Shown: positions 13,236 through 24,696, counted from the stretch's first letter. The stretch is 64,000 nucleotides of DNA from Epiperipatus broadwayi (GCA_028023455.1 JAQFVV010012405.1:8163291-8227290); one strand, 5' to 3'. Made by a program: numbers and translations. The notes: a model not told the origin generated them from the letters alone.

Positions 13236-14371
13236 TTTATGATGGCAGCTTAATTTTTATAATCGTTACGGAATTCGTCTATGAGATATTATTATTAATT
13301 TGTTTTGCCTTTTTTTCTTGGAGTACGATGAGCTGCACTCGCTTGCAAAATGATTGATGCTGTTTATTATTTCTTTGCCCCCTCCTCCCAGAAAGACTTC
13401 AAATGAAAATTTTATATATGGAGACAAAATTAACAATTAAAAAATGCAATCTTATATTTACAAAAGAGTACAAAAAATATATATCCTTTTATATATATAA
13501 AAAATATATCCCACTCAAAATAAAATTTTGCGCAGGAGTAAAATTATATTCCTTTATATTTTTTTTTTGGAAGTTGCTTTAATTGAATCATTTATTTTAT
13601 ATTTATTATTCTAGTTATAATTACTAGGAAATGTATGCGTTCTCATCCAATCAACAAAGACTTTGCCATAATTAGCTTTTAATAACTCTAGTTTTTATTT
13701 TTCACCTTTACTCATTTAACAATAATATTTTTATATATATGTACATTTAAACATACCCCACGTGATTACTTAACTTATAGTTCTTATCCATAATAAAAAA
13801 ATATATCTTTTAATTTTTTTCCTTTACTTAATTAAATTCAGTACTATATATTTTTTTTTGTATATTCTTATTTTTAAAGATAAAATATTATTACGGCAAT
13901 AAAACATCACGTGACTTCTACCTACTTATTATTTTTAAATAAAAAATCTATTTTTCCTACTACTATTCTGCGATCTTTAGTGGTTTATAACAATCCTAGC
14001 CAATGAATAAATATATATCTACAATTATTAAAAAACTGATGATACCAAAACATACAAATTCTGAGTTAGTTGCGCATTTATATAACTACGGAGTAATATT
14101 TACTGAAGCTATAACCTCGATAATATGCGTATAAAATGCGATAGTAGGGACCTCTACAGGTGTTTTAACCACAAGCTTACGCTATGGAAGAAAAGAGGGG
14201 AACCCTTCTTTACTTCAACCTACTTTCTATTTAAATAGGTGAAGCTGAAGCGGTTAGATCTGCGAGCGTGAAGCTATTCAATACTTCACTGATATTCCAC
14301 ATTTCTTATTACACATTAATACTTGCGAAATCGGAGTCAATGGAAAGATGTTATATTTAGAAATCTATTAG
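13236..14371. other. No gene recognised
   Basis: AT-rich. A slightly more G/C-rich stretch near 14080-14340 carries AACTACGGAGTAATATTTACT, echoed by AACTACGGAGCTAAATTACC at 14448-14466, so it may belong with the hairpin that follows. No open frame of interest. Confidence 0.35.
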
Positions 14372-14465
14372 AGTAATTTAAAGTTGTAATTATAAATTTA
14401 TTAAACGCACATTGATTACGTGTGCGTTTAATAAATTTATTATTATAACTACGGAGCTAAATTAC
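14372..14465. repeat. Hairpin repeat of 94 bp
   Basis: GTAATTTAAAGTTGTAAT then TAAATTTATTAAACGCAC is answered across a short loop by GTGCGTTTAATAAATTTA, ATTATAACTACGG and AAATTAC. A cruciform-forming element of MITE type. Confidence 0.7.
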
Positions 14466-14524
14466 CTTGATTCAAAACATTAAGATGTTTTTGAATTTCT
14501 AGCTTGCTAATTTATATATATATA

Positions 14525-14630
14525 TGTCATAGCATCGGCCGGGAGGCGAACCCACAACCGTCTGCAACCAACTACTTGCTTGCAAGGCGGCTACAATGAC
14601 CTCTCGGCTAACAACGCTTGATTTCAAGCT
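14525..14630 (-). mobile_element. tRNA-Ala-like SINE, copy 1
   Basis: On the minus strand the unit reads from AAGCGTTGTTAGCCGAGAGG (acceptor stem and A-box) through TTGCAAG (anticodon loop, TGC), a B-box-like GGGTTCGCCTCCCGG and CGATGCTATGACATA. The same layout occurs in six other copies here. Flanked by ATTTCTAGCTTG (14495-14506) and ATTTCAAGCTTG (14631-14642), an 11/12 target-site duplication. Compared with the shorter copies it has an expanded variable/anticodon-arm region (GCAAGTAGTTGGTTGCAGACGG). Confidence 0.88.
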
Positions 14631-14644
14631 TGATAGTTAAGGAA

Positions 14645-15685
14645 TAAATGTCGGCAGCTGCAAAAAAGTTACATTATATCCAAAAAAATCTAAATAGACT
14701 AGATCTCAAATTCTTTACTATAAAAACTGTAAACTAGAAGCTAATCTAGAGATAAGGATAGGCCAATACTAGAATAAGAACTTATTGAGCACAGCGAGTG
14801 AAATCTGTTAATTATTTATGTTTACACTAGATAGCAGATATAAAAAAGGAGAAATAAGTTTGCTGCATAGAATAAATACTATTTATCATGATAGCTCAGT
14901 TCTTTATTATACATCTTTCTTTTTTTTTCTTGTGATAATGTTAGAAAATACCAATTGCTTGTAATTAGTATATAAGTTAATTACTAATTAATTGACAATG
15001 GTCATGTATTGGTCACTTATGCTTGTATAATATTTAGGAATTTATGGCATAATAGTTGTCTGTTATAACTGGGTTTGAATCCATATTAAGTGGCATTTGA
15101 TTACATTACAATATTACTTTTATTAACAGTCCATAGCCAAACTAGTATTAACTATCATTCAATAATTGATTAATAAATAGATATGCAGATATTCTCAACT
15201 AAAAATTAAAAAAAATTAAAAACCTTATGATCTGGAAATTATGTAACCCAAAAAATACTGCTTTCTTCATCACAGTTTACTCAGAAGTATGAAGTTTCAA
15301 TCAGTTACATAAGAGTGATTGATATTAATCAAAAATGCTGTCAAGATTGGCCAATTGTAAAGTGACGGACTCTGTATGATAAGATCTATGGATCGCAGTC
15401 TTGTCTGTTATTTCCAGTACCTTTTTAATGAACTTCTGAATAACAAACCATTCAATTACTTATTTCATATAATAATCAAAAGAATAGAAAATTCTTTTGT
15501 GAAGGATATTGTGATAAATAAATAAAATAAACAAAATGTATATGATGCACAGGTTCCTACTTTGTTTCTCATGTCTGTTTTATTTTGATTATGCATTGTG
15601 CTCATTTTTATGTTTTTCCCAGCAAATTCTATTAGTAAGATAATTATAATGTAGACTAATGAACAGAAAAGCATATAAAACTGAT
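14645..15685. other. No gene recognised; possible tRNA-like relic near 15343-15420
   Basis: TTGGCCAATTGTAAAGTGACGG ACTCTG and GGATCGCAGTC have the spacing feel of a decayed tRNA-derived repeat, but neither a B-box nor a cloverleaf is convincing. Otherwise AT-rich and featureless. Confidence 0.25.
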
Positions 15686-15875
15686 TTACCCGCTGATGAA
15701 GAAGCTGCAAACACCAAAACAATTAAATGGGCCGAGTACTTTCGAGGTTTCCCCTCATATTCATGGCCAACATAAGTTATATATCATTTATGTAATGTTG
15801 CTGACTAATAAAATATGCAAATGAGAATGCAAATTAATTTGTCCATTTTTTTGAGATAGAAAAACACGTGTCGCG

Positions 15876-16244
15876 TCAATTGATGGCATTGTTATCACTG
15901 ATAACAAAATATGCCTCCTTGATTTTTCTTTTGCAGTCATTGGCTTCAGAGCATACTATCTTGGGGTTGCCAGGTTCAAACACATGGCCAGCCTGCTTCT
16001 CATGTTCAAAGAATATTGAGAAGTTATCGTTGTTCTTTTTTGCTCTTCTGTAAGTATAAATGTGTTGAGCAGCTCTATTATGAACAGTGGCCTTGATTTC
16101 CCCATAGCATGTGGCACTGCATCCAGCCTGAGGGCATGAAATACTGTATACGACTTGGGGTGTCTGAGATGGATCCATTCTATCCTTCAAATTATTAATG
16201 TCTGTTAGTATTAGGGGGAGTGCAGAAGCCAACCTTAAATTCAC
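15876..16244 (-). pseudogene. Penelope-like GIY-YIG endonuclease domain
   Basis: A 122-residue frame. From about residue 31 it reads VVYSISCPQAGCSATCYGE, the position of the GIY-YIG core (here the second motif is degenerate, CYG in place of YIG). It continues with an R-x-x-QH segment near 54-61, an H-x4-H-x-F pattern around 90-93 (HEKQAGHVFE), then KIVCSEAN, KRKIKEAYFV and a final N. This order matches the GIY-YIG nuclease that Penelope-like elements use to nick target DNA. The loss of the canonical YIG and the upstream frameshift point to an inactive copy. Confidence 0.78.
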
Positions 16245-16575
16245 CAGCCAAAGTCTTTATCATCTGTTGTGATAATTTGGGAATATAAGAGAGGGTAATT
16301 TGAGGTTTATCTTTACTTATGTGGTAAGTTAATGATTTTCTGTAAAATTGATCTATTTTCTTTGTAATTAATCTGTAGCTGAAGCCGACACTTAATAAAT
16401 CTTTTATATAGCATGCAATATTAGTCTTCCTATCAGCCTCAAATTTACACAAATTTTGATTCCTAAATAAAAACGCGTTTAAACCTGAGAATTTATGTGC
16501 TGAGTAGTTTATCGTTTCCACCTGCTCAATTAATATAACTAAAAAAAAAGCATATTGATATCTGAATATATCCAA
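16195..16575 (-). pseudogene. Penelope-like reverse transcriptase C-terminus and linker
   Basis: A 126-residue frame with HKFSGLNAFLFRNQNLC, CYIKDLLSVGFSYRLITKKI and TLSYIPKLSQQMIKTL. In Penelope-like elements this region (residues after the RT palm) links RT to the endonuclease. It overlaps the GIY-YIG frame by about 50 bp in another frame, as expected if a small indel broke one ORF. The first 20 or so residues may be random. Confidence 0.7.
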
Positions 16576-16579
16576 ATTA

Positions 16580-17355
16580 TCGATGAGTAGTTCTTAAACT
16601 ATTTTTTATTATTGTTAACTGAGAAAGAAGATTGACTGTTGGATTTACAAAACAAAAAACAAGATATAAGCAATCTGGTCAATCTACTAACTAAACATGG
16701 CAAGACTTTCTTTATTTACATTTAATTATTTTTATACATATGAAAAAGGATTATGGGTAGTATAAAACGGAAGTGATTAAAATATATAGTTACTGATTTA
16801 GCATTAGATTTATAAAACTCTACAAACAATTTGCTTAAATACAAAATCTTAGGATTTTTTAATTTTGAAACCATTAATTTGAAATTATAAAGGAATTAAA
16901 AATGGCTGTCAACGTTATCATTTAATGTTCATTAACTGCTTCAGTTTACAACTGAAGGCTTTGAAGTAAAGGGAAGTGGAGAAAAAGGAGGATAATTGTT
17001 GTTATAATTAGAATTGCACACACATTATCAGTATTAGGAAAGACTAAAGAGGATTGTGAAGATAAAAAAAATGAAAAGCTTTTAAGTAACCCTTAGATGA
17101 AAATATGACTTCATTAGTTTTCAGAATGAAATCTGGAATTATCACTACGATATATTTATTTATGAGAAGCCATATATTTATATATAATTAGTCTAGATAA
17201 AATTTAAAAGTCTTATGCAACTGCACCTTTGAATCAAATTGATCATATAAAAAATGTAAATGATAAACTCAGAGTGTTTAATTATATATATATGTTACAT
17301 AACAAAAATAATCCATGAAAATAATAAATATACTAACTAACTAAAGGAAAAATAA
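16580..17355. other. No gene recognised
   Basis: AT-rich sequence; open frames here carry no known motif. Confidence 0.4.
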
Positions 17356-17356
17356 A

Positions 17357-17500
17357 ACATAATAAAAAACACACAATTACTTCTCTATAGAGCTGCTTTA
17401 ATATTTTAGACAGCAGACAGATTTTCATCAGAAAGCACAGCAAAAAAAACAGACTGCTAGTTGCAGCTTTATAGAGAAGTAATAATGTGTTTTTATTATA
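17357..17500. repeat. Foldback MITE-like hairpin
   Basis: ATAATAAAAAACACACAATT then ACTTCTCTATAGAGCTGC at the left is answered by GCAGCTTTATAGAGAAGTAA and TGTGTTTTTATTAT at the right; arms are about 42 bp with a 60-bp centre. No protein. Confidence 0.7.
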
Positions 17501-17775
17501 ACAAAAATAATGGAATAGTTTGTTTCTCAGGAAGTTATGTGATAGGGGAGAAACAGAAACAACAGAATTGACCTTCAATCCATAGATTCTTAACCCTTGA
17601 ATTTCTCTTTCTATTATTACATTAAACTATGCAGAGAAATAAATCTACTGTAATGATATCATGTCACAATGCTGATAGGCAGTTAAGTTCAAAGAAATAT
17701 AAAAAGCAATCCATTTTTGTCATATGTTAAGCTCAAAGCTATAGTGTTGAATAATTACTAATAAGTGATTATTTT

Positions 17776-18283
17776 GTTTGGAGTGCTTTTGGTAGAAATA
17801 ACTTGATACTAAAATGAAATATGCTTATGTGTTTGAAAAGGAAGGTTTTTAATGCATTTTGCCAGTTCTTACTTATGGATCTCAGACTTGGACACTTAAT
17901 AGAAGAGCATTACAGAGACTTCAGACCACTCAAAGAAGTATGGAGAGATGCATGCTGGGAATAACAAGAAGAGATCGAAAATGCAATGTATGGGTAAGAG
18001 AACAAACAGGTGTTACTGACCTCATTGAAAAAATTAAAAGACTGAAGTGGATTTGGGCTGGACATATTTCTAGAAGAGATGATAATAGATGGACAATTGA
18101 AATTTTAAACTGGATTCCAAGAGATTGTAAAAGACCCAGAAAGAGACCACGTGAGATGGATGGATGAAATAAGAAAGTGTGCAGGGGTGTTGTGAAGAGA
18201 AGCTAAAGATAGGAAAAGATGGATTGAACTTGGAGAGACCTTCATCCTGCAGTGGATTGATAATGGTTGATGATGATGATGAA
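17776..18283 (+). mobile_element. 3' fragment of the RTE-like LINE
   Basis: 5'-truncated copy starting at GGAGTGCTTTTGGTAGAAAT and running to the (GATGAT)n tail after CTGCAGTGGATTGATAATGG. Contains the C-terminal coding block. Confidence 0.92.
17859..18167 (+). pseudogene. C-terminal fragment of the LINE polyprotein
   Basis: 102 residues. VLTYGSQTWTLNRRALQRLQ, RSMERCMLGITRRDRK, WVREQTGVTD, LKWIWAGHISRRDDNRW and ILNWIPRDCKRPRKRP match the post-RT domain of the copies at 29415 and 39284. The frame breaks just before the RWMDEIRK block because one base is missing (CCACGTGAGATGG against CCACATGTGAGATGG). No catalytic domain. Confidence 0.9.
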
Positions 18284-19814
18284 GACTGAAATTTTAAATG
18301 CTTTCTTTATTTTTAATAATTGTACAAATGGTATTGGTTATATTTGTAGTGTGATTTACAAAACAAAACATAATCTTTGACTTGACTTTTTGCACCTATT
18401 GGTAATCTAGTAGCGTAATCATAGTGAGATTGGAAGAAAATATGTTTTGTGGGATTGCATAATTATAAATTAGGATGTTTTTATGAATACCTATAATCAA
18501 AGACTTCAAAAATGAATGTTGATAGTTAGAAAGTGTAATTGCTAAAATTTATATCCTTAAAGACTTATAACTGATGCTGAAAATTGTAATTTGCAGTCCA
18601 ATTAATTACAGACATTTACGGCAGTTCAATTAATTACAGAAATTTATTTGTAATGGCTGATAACAATATGAAAACATTAAAAATGTAAAAAATACAACTA
18701 TAGAATTTGGCATAAAAATTAAATCTATTTCAAAATATGACTTGCAAAAAAGCTTATCCATAAAATTTTGCAATAGGTAATTAAAAGTTTGAAAAAACAA
18801 GATAAAAGATCAGGATTGTTTTCAAAACCATGATGGGTGGATTAGCTTCTGAGTTGTGGAAATCATCTTACTTGAAAAACAGGTGGGTGAGTTTATGAAA
18901 AGTTATTAAAAATCAGTTATAGTGTAGAGAAGTTATTTAGATCCGATCAGAATTGATGTTTTCATGTAGAAAATGATAATTAATAATTGAACTACAACTT
19001 TCAATTTTCAGACCCCTAAAGACTGAAGTCAGATTGGCTGCTTCTAATTGTAAATAAGAAAATAAGTTAAACCATTGCAGCGATGAGAAAACGTATTTAT
19101 GTTTTTAGCTTTCTCATGATAATTAGTCTTCATCTTCCAGTCACTTGCCTAAGAGAAAAGTATTTTCTGCACAAAACTATTTAAAGTTTGAAATATAACC
19201 TTTACCTACTATTTCAAAGAATGTAAAGGGATAATTTGTTTTACGGCCTGGATATGTGCCTGTAAAAACGAAGTCCTAAAACTACTCAATTCTTAAAATC
19301 AATTGAATTGCAAACCCATAATGGACATTCAGGGTTACTAAAGAAAGTTGACTAGCCAAAGCCAAAGATTTGTGTGAAATAACTTCATAAACAACTAGAT
19401 GTATCTCATAGTATACATATTAAAACATTTAACTACTAGTGAGCAATTTAAATATTTCAATAGCTTTTCCTTATTATTCTTTGGATTTTCTCTTTATATT
19501 GAAATAATGAAGAGAGTGTTTTTTTGCAGAAATAAACATTAAAGCAATGGAGTAAATATGAATTTATATATATATTCAAATTTGCAAACGTTTGTTTGTC
19601 TACATAATGAAATGGTTTCTTTCTTCATTATAACCTAAAGCTAAGTACAATTTTAGGTTATAAAGAAAAAAAAACAACTTCCTTACGCAGCCGAATAACC
19701 GTTTGTGAATTTAAATTACAAATACAAACTAAGGAGAAAATCAATATTGTATATATATATATATCTTAATGTTTAAATCATAATGCAGTAGAAATTAACA
19801 CATTAATTAAATAT
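18284..19814. other. No gene recognised; short tandem duplication near 18595-18650
   Basis: CAGTCCAATTAATTACAGA and CAGTTCAATTAATTACAGA occur about 28 bp apart, a small tandem duplication. A hairpin of TTATAACCTAAA / TTTAGGTTATAA lies at about 19620-19675. The remainder is AT-rich without features. Confidence 0.4.
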
Positions 19815-20963
19815 TCATCATCATCGACTATTAATAATCCACTGCACGATGAAGGTCTCTCCAAGTTCAATCCATCTCCACCAATTTCTAGTCTCTCTTC
19901 TCCACATCACCCCTGCACATTTTCATATTTCATCTATCCATCTCACATGTGGTCTCTTTCTGGGTCTTTTACAATCTCTTGGAATCCAGTTTAAAATTTC
20001 AATTGACCGTCTATTATGATCTCTTCTAGCAATACATCCAGCTCAATTCCACTTCAGTCTTTCAATTCTTTTAATGATGTCAGTAACACTTGTTTGTTCA
20101 CTTATCCATGTATTGTATTTTCAATCTCTTCATGTTATTCTTAACATGCAACTCTCCATACTTCTATGAATGGTCTGATATATTACTCTTCTATTAAGGG
20201 TTCATGTCTCAGATCCATAAATAAGAACTGGTAAAACACATTTATTAAAAACTGTCCTTTTCAAACACATAGACATAATTTTTTTAAAACTTATTTCTAC
20301 CAAAAGCACTCTAATCAAATTTAATGCTATGATTAATTTCATCCATTATGTTTCTATTAGTAGTAATAATCTGACCAAGATATATGTAGTTCTTCTTCTA
20401 ACTCATCATAATCAATCTTTATTTTCATCTTTTGAAAAAAATCTATTGAACATTACTTTAGTCTTTTTAGCATTTACCTTTAGTCCTACTTTTTTCCTTT
20501 CATCTGATAATTCTTGCAACATTTCCTGAAACTCTGAAGCATTATTTGAAAAAACAACTACATTATCTGAAAAATCTAAATGACTTAAATAATATTCATT
20601 TACTTTTATTTCTTTAGCTTCCCATTTTAATCCATAAAATACTTCTTACAGCACTGCTGCAAAATGTTTTAGAAATATGGAGTCATCCTGTCTTACATCC
20701 TTCTTAATGTTAACTTTCTTAGTATCATAATGTAATATAATTTCTGCTGTTGCATTTTTATAAATATTCTTCAGAATATGAATATTTTTCAGAATATGAC
20801 CATATCCTGGTTCTATACCTTGATGATCCAATGCTTTAATCTCTGAATAAATGCTTATAGAATCAAATGCTTTGTCATAATCTACAAATCCAAAGCATAA
20901 TGGCAACTCGTACTCATTGGTCCTTTCTATAACTTCTCTCAATACTTGGATATGATCTTGTAT
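19815..20963 (-). mobile_element. 3' half of a near full-length LINE split by an LTR element
   Basis: Starts at the (ATC)n tail and runs antisense through the post-RT and RT regions (for example AACATTTCCTGAAACTCTG, TGCAACACTGC equivalents and the catalytic region) until TTGGATATGATCTTGTAT, where LTR sequence begins. The LINE resumes at 22571 exactly at the neighbouring part of the RT sequence, so the two pieces are one insertion. Many stops: older than the 27 and 39 kb copies. Confidence 0.9.
20646..20942 (-). pseudogene. LINE reverse transcriptase palm fragment
   Basis: 98 residues: MREVIERTNEYELPLCFGFVDYDKAFDSISIYSEIKALDHQG... through VRQDDSIFLKHF, equivalent to the RT region of 40471-39284 (FVDYEKAFDSI, GVRQGDSISPKLF). 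The glycine of RQGDS is replaced by D and the proline motif is lost, so it is decayed. A short internal duplication (HILKNIHILKNI) is present. Confidence 0.85.
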
Positions 20964-21482
20964 TGTTTGGCTGAATTGCAGGGTTCAGACTCAAACCAAC
21001 AGTTATATCAAAAATATGAACACTCACAATTTAATATGTAAATATACATATATATTATACAATTAATAATACAATTTGATGTATAAGTTAGTCAATAATA
21101 AGCTGGTCATGCCAAATGACTGGAGTCACTTCCAGCTGCATATATTAGCTTGCCTTGTGAGTTCTAGTCTTAACTCTTCCAGCTTTACTGGACAGCTTGC
21201 CTCAAGTTTGTTAAATGACTCTTCTGGCTGTATTAACTTGCCTCAAGTCTGCCATAGTCATAACAGCTTCCAGTCTTATCATGAACTTGCCTTACTTTGT
21301 AGATGTATTGGTAGTGAATATAGTAGAAACACCTTCACTGTTGGAATTGGCTTCAATGGAGAGGAAAGTTCACTTGTTCAGATAGATAGACATTCTCTTT
21401 TTTAAGAGCACATACTGTCGTTTAGGTTAGACAGACATTTTCTGGCTTGCCTCCAAAAAAGGCTGATTATTTATTGCCAGAG
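20964..21482 (-). repeat. Partial 3' LTR of the inserted LTR retrotransposon
   Basis: About 520 bp that match 21807-22346 in the same orientation (GGTTCAGACTCAAAC, AATAAGCTGGTCATGC, ACTTCCAGCTG, GACAGCTTGCCTCAAGT and more). On the minus strand it ends CAGCCAAACA, a typical CA end. Relative to the other LTR it lacks the first ~220 bp, because a deletion has joined the protease region to mid-LTR. Confidence 0.85.
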
Positions 21483-21648
21483 GCATAGTAATTTTAACTG
21501 TTATTTGACCCAACATTTTTATTTTATTGCCCTGATAGTCTGTGATAGTCTTGCTACTAGTGTGCAGCTTATATTCTTTATTTTTATTAATGATAGCCCA
21601 GGTCTTTTTTGAAACAATAGATATTGCAGACCCTGTATCCAGTTCCAT
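21427..21648 (-). pseudogene. Retroviral-type aspartic protease remnant
   Basis: 73 residues. The N-terminus MELDTGSAISIVSKKTW carries the D-T-G-S active site of retropepsins, preceded in frame by INDTPVT. Further on, LHTSSKTITDYQGNKIKMLGQI has the usual second half (Y-x-G...LGQ) of Ty3/gypsy proteases. The last ~17 residues (after PLAINNQ) run into LTR sequence, so the C-terminus is an accident of the deletion. In an intact element this enzyme would process Gag-Pol. Confidence 0.85.
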
Positions 21649-21806
21649 TGTAACTGGTGTATCATTAATTATAATATGTATAAATCCAGAATGAGCATCT
21701 TTAATATGATTTATACAGGCAATTTGTTTTTCTTATAATGGCTTTGCTGTTTTTTAGAGTGGGTTTTTTCCATTCTCATATCCTGTTGACTGTGCCAAAT
21801 CTGTTG

Positions 21807-22570
21807 TGCTTGGCTGAGGTGCAGGGTTCAGACTCAAACTAACAGTAATATTTAAAAATATGAACACTCACAATTTAATATGTGTAATTTATTAGAACAA
21901 ACATACATACATATTATACAATCAATAAATACAATTTGATGTATAATTTAGTCAATAATAAGCTGGTCATGCAGAATGACTGCATTCACTTCCAGCTGTA
22001 TATATTAGTTTACCCTTGTGAGTTCTAGTCACAACTCTTTTGGCTGTACTGGACAGCTTGCCTCAAGTTTGTTAAATGACAATTCTGGCTGTGTTAGACA
22101 GCTTGCCTCAAGTCTGCCATAATTGTAGCAGCTTCCAGTCCTATTGTGGACTTGCCTTACTTTGTTGATATATCCATAGTGGATATAGTAGAAACACGTT
22201 CACTGTCGGAAGTGGTTTCAATGGCGAGCATGTTCAGTCATTTAGGTAGACAGATGTTCTCTCTTTTAAGAGTGCATACTGTCATTTAGGTTCGACAGAT
22301 GTTCTCTGGCTTGCCTCAAAAAAGGCTGTCAATGTATTGCCAGATACCCTCCCTTGCTGGTCGCAATCAGATTCAGAGAGCCTAACCAATGGTAGGATTT
22401 TATACAAATGTTTACACCTTGGCCATACTTATGTTTTACCCTTTGGCCATGTTTATACATTGGATATCCACATGTTTATACATTGGTTAGCAGCAATGCA
22501 TTCTCAATCTGATCAGATAATGAAGGAATCTGGACTAGTTCACTTCTGAAAGCAAAGTTCAGATATGACA
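21807..22570 (-). repeat. Complete 5' LTR of the inserted retrotransposon
   Basis: On the minus strand it begins TGTCATATCTGAAC and ends CAGCCAAGCA. About 520 bp are shared with 20964-21482; the other ~220 bp (22347-22570) are found only here. Contains a local duplication of the type TGTTTACACCTTGGCCAT / TGTTTATACATTGG. Confidence 0.8.
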
Positions 22571-24620
22571 GAATTACTGTACTAAACCCACTTTTAAATC
22601 AAACTTGTTCTTGTGGCTGGTTGAAATCCAATGTTCTCTGTAGATAAGTTGATTAAAGACTGATAGATCTGTAAATTTTAATATCTTTTTTATCACCTTT
22701 TTAAAATATTAATACTGCATTCTTTCAGTTATCTGATATATCTTTATCATTTAGACATTTGTTATATAACTTTGCCAAAAAAAAAAAATTCTATTTCTTC
22801 ACCTACTTCTTTTAATATATTAGTTATAATTCCATCATTATCTGAAGTTTTTCTTTTCTTCATAAATTTAATTGCATGTCTCACTTCTTTATTTATTTCT
22901 TCACCTACTTTTTTTAATATATTAGCTATAATTCCATCATTATCTGAAGTTTTTCTTTTCTTCATAAATTTAATTGCATGTCTCACTTCTTCATTTAAAA
23001 TCCTAGGCAACTGAGAAGATATAATAGATGTAGAAGGTACTTGTTCTTTGTTACTATATAATTCTTGATAGAACTCTTCTACCTTCTACCTATTTTATGA
23101 TGTCATCTCTCTTTTTAATAATAGTTCCATCTTTTTTTTTATTGCAGATACAAATTTCCTACCAATATCAAAATGTTTTATACTCTTGAGACTTTTATTC
23201 TCTTCTACAGCTTTCTTTGCTAGTTCACAATTGTACTTTCTTATATTTTATCAACTTTCACACCATTTAACAAAATTTGAGATATTCAATCTTTCTTAAT
23301 GCATCATTTTTATATCTTCATATTCCTTTTTTTCTTCATAAATTCTCTAGACTTGGTAAAATTTTACTGGTCAATTGCTGATTTTTTCTATGTATGTTGC
23401 AGTTTTTAAAAGTGTATAAATTACTTTCCTATTAATTTTATGAAAATTCTGAATCATGTTCAACATCTCCTACTTGAAAACGATTTGAAAATTTTAATTT
23501 AAATTCATTAGAATTTTTCTGAAGATTAGAATTATCAATTGTAAATCTTGTTTTTCCTTAATAATTCTTGTCTCGCTAGTTTTGCATTAACATGTATCTT
23601 AGATCCTATTAATCAACAATCACACCTTGTGTTGAATTTATTAAGAACATTGCAAGCTTGAAATATGTATTTTCTGTTAGTTAAAATATAATCCAATTCT
23701 GCTGTATCTTTATTTGGATGCTTTCATGTCCATTACCTTTTAAAATTTTTGTCAAATAAAAAATTCATAATATAAAGTTTGCCTTTTTCTGCAAACTCCA
23801 CAAGTCTATGTTCTTTCTCACTGCTATTACAATAACCAAATTTATCTATAGCACTTTCACCTTTCATTTGTTTACCAATTCTAGTATTAAAGTCTCCCAT
23901 AACAATTTTAAAATGTGATCAATATAAAAAATCTATTACTTCATCACTATAAGAATCTTGTTGGGGCATAAATTTGAATTATCTGCATTTGGTATCTGCT
24001 ATTAATTTGGAATAACTAATCTTTTCACTCTATCTGATACATAATCCCCACAATGTTGTTTTTCCACTTTCTATTTATAATAAATCCTACTCCACTTGTA
24101 CTTCCAATATTTGTGCCTTTGTAGTAGAATATATGTTCACTTTTTAAATCAATTGTCTTTTCACTTTTTCTTCAAGCTTTACAAAGTCCAATAATGTCCC
24201 ATTTAATCTGAGACACTTCTTCCAATTCTTGCAATCTTTTTTCACTTGAAAGTGATCTCCAGTTGTAAGTATCTAAATAAAAAGTCATCATCATGGGTCC
24301 ACAATTAGGTGATTCTTTGCACTCTTCATTTTCCACCACCAACTGCTGTCTTGGCTGATGATTTTACAGCCACCTGGGAATAAGCATCATGATTTATTTT
24401 TGTCTGTCATGATTGTATACATTTATTAGAAAAAATTTTTTTATTCACATACACATTCATTCTGCCTTATCGGTGATTAAGAAGAAAGACCATGGTATTT
24501 CTTGATTGTAAATTCAGAAGTGAAAAGCCAATAAACTCACCATGCTGACTAATGCATGTTGATGAGCAGCGCATCCATGTTTGTATACAATATTAATAAT
24601 TACATAATAATATTAGTACT
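22571..24620 (-). mobile_element. 5' half of the LINE split by the LTR element
   Basis: Resumes at TACTGTACTAAACCCACTTTTAAA, the next part of the RT sequence after 20963, and continues antisense through the fingers, linker and AP-endonuclease to the 5' UTR near 24600 (ACTCACCATGCTGACTAATGC, GATGAGCAGCGCATCCATG). Numerous frameshifts and stops. At 22792-22995 it carries an in-frame duplication. Confidence 0.88.
22792..22995. repeat. 102-bp tandem duplication inside the LINE ORF
   Basis: Two copies of 102 bp (34 codons) in tandem: 22792-22893 and 22894-22995. On the minus strand both read EVRHAIKFMKKRKTSDNDG followed by II-NILK-VGEEI. The young LINE copies have this segment once, so the duplication happened in this copy. 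Confidence 0.92.
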
Positions 24621-24696
24621 TAGTAATTCCACATCTACTGATGCACAATAAGGAAATGAATTAAGATTAAAATAAGATTTAGTGATATATATATAT
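24579..24696 (+). repeat. 116-bp direct repeat, left copy
   Basis: Begins TGTTTGTATACAATATTAAT and ends AAGATTTAGTGATATATATA; nearly identical to 26643-26758. Its first ~40 bp look like decayed LINE 5' UTR and continue the LINE on its left, which suggests this is the original copy. Confidence 0.85.

Larger units (their letters stand above)
15690..16575 (-). mobile_element. Penelope-like element fragment (RT thumb, linker, GIY-YIG)
   Basis: Two overlapping minus-strand frames form the C-terminal half of a Penelope-like polyprotein. The 5' frame (16575-16195) holds the post-RT region ending in the family-typical PKLSQQMIKTL and FCTPPNTN. The 3' frame (16244-15876) starts in the linker and continues with VVYSISCPQ and a GIY-YIG-like fold. 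Downstream, TGATGAAGAAGCTGCAAAC and ACTTTCGAGG at 15690-15750 look like the conserved tail of these elements. The reverse transcriptase palm is missing, so the copy is 5'-truncated, and the two frames imply at least one frameshift near 16195-16240. Confidence 0.8.
20964..22570 (-). mobile_element. Internally deleted Ty3/gypsy-like LTR retrotransposon
   Basis: Minus-strand order: 5' LTR (22570-21807, about 764 bp, TG...CA), 324 bp of internal sequence with an aspartic protease, then a 5'-trimmed 3' LTR (21482-20964). Gag, RT, RNase H and integrase are gone. It sits inside a LINE whose two halves resume on either side, so the insertion is younger than the LINE. No clean target-site duplication could be read. 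Confidence 0.85.

Noticed and set aside
14525-14630. SINE copies considered as functional tRNA genes
   Set aside because: They carry tails, target-site duplications and substitutions in the arms, and occur dispersed in other elements; they are SINEs.
21076-21405. 109-codon plus-strand frame in the LTR
   Set aside because: Lies wholly within LTR sequence, opposite to the element's coding strand, and the other LTR does not preserve it.
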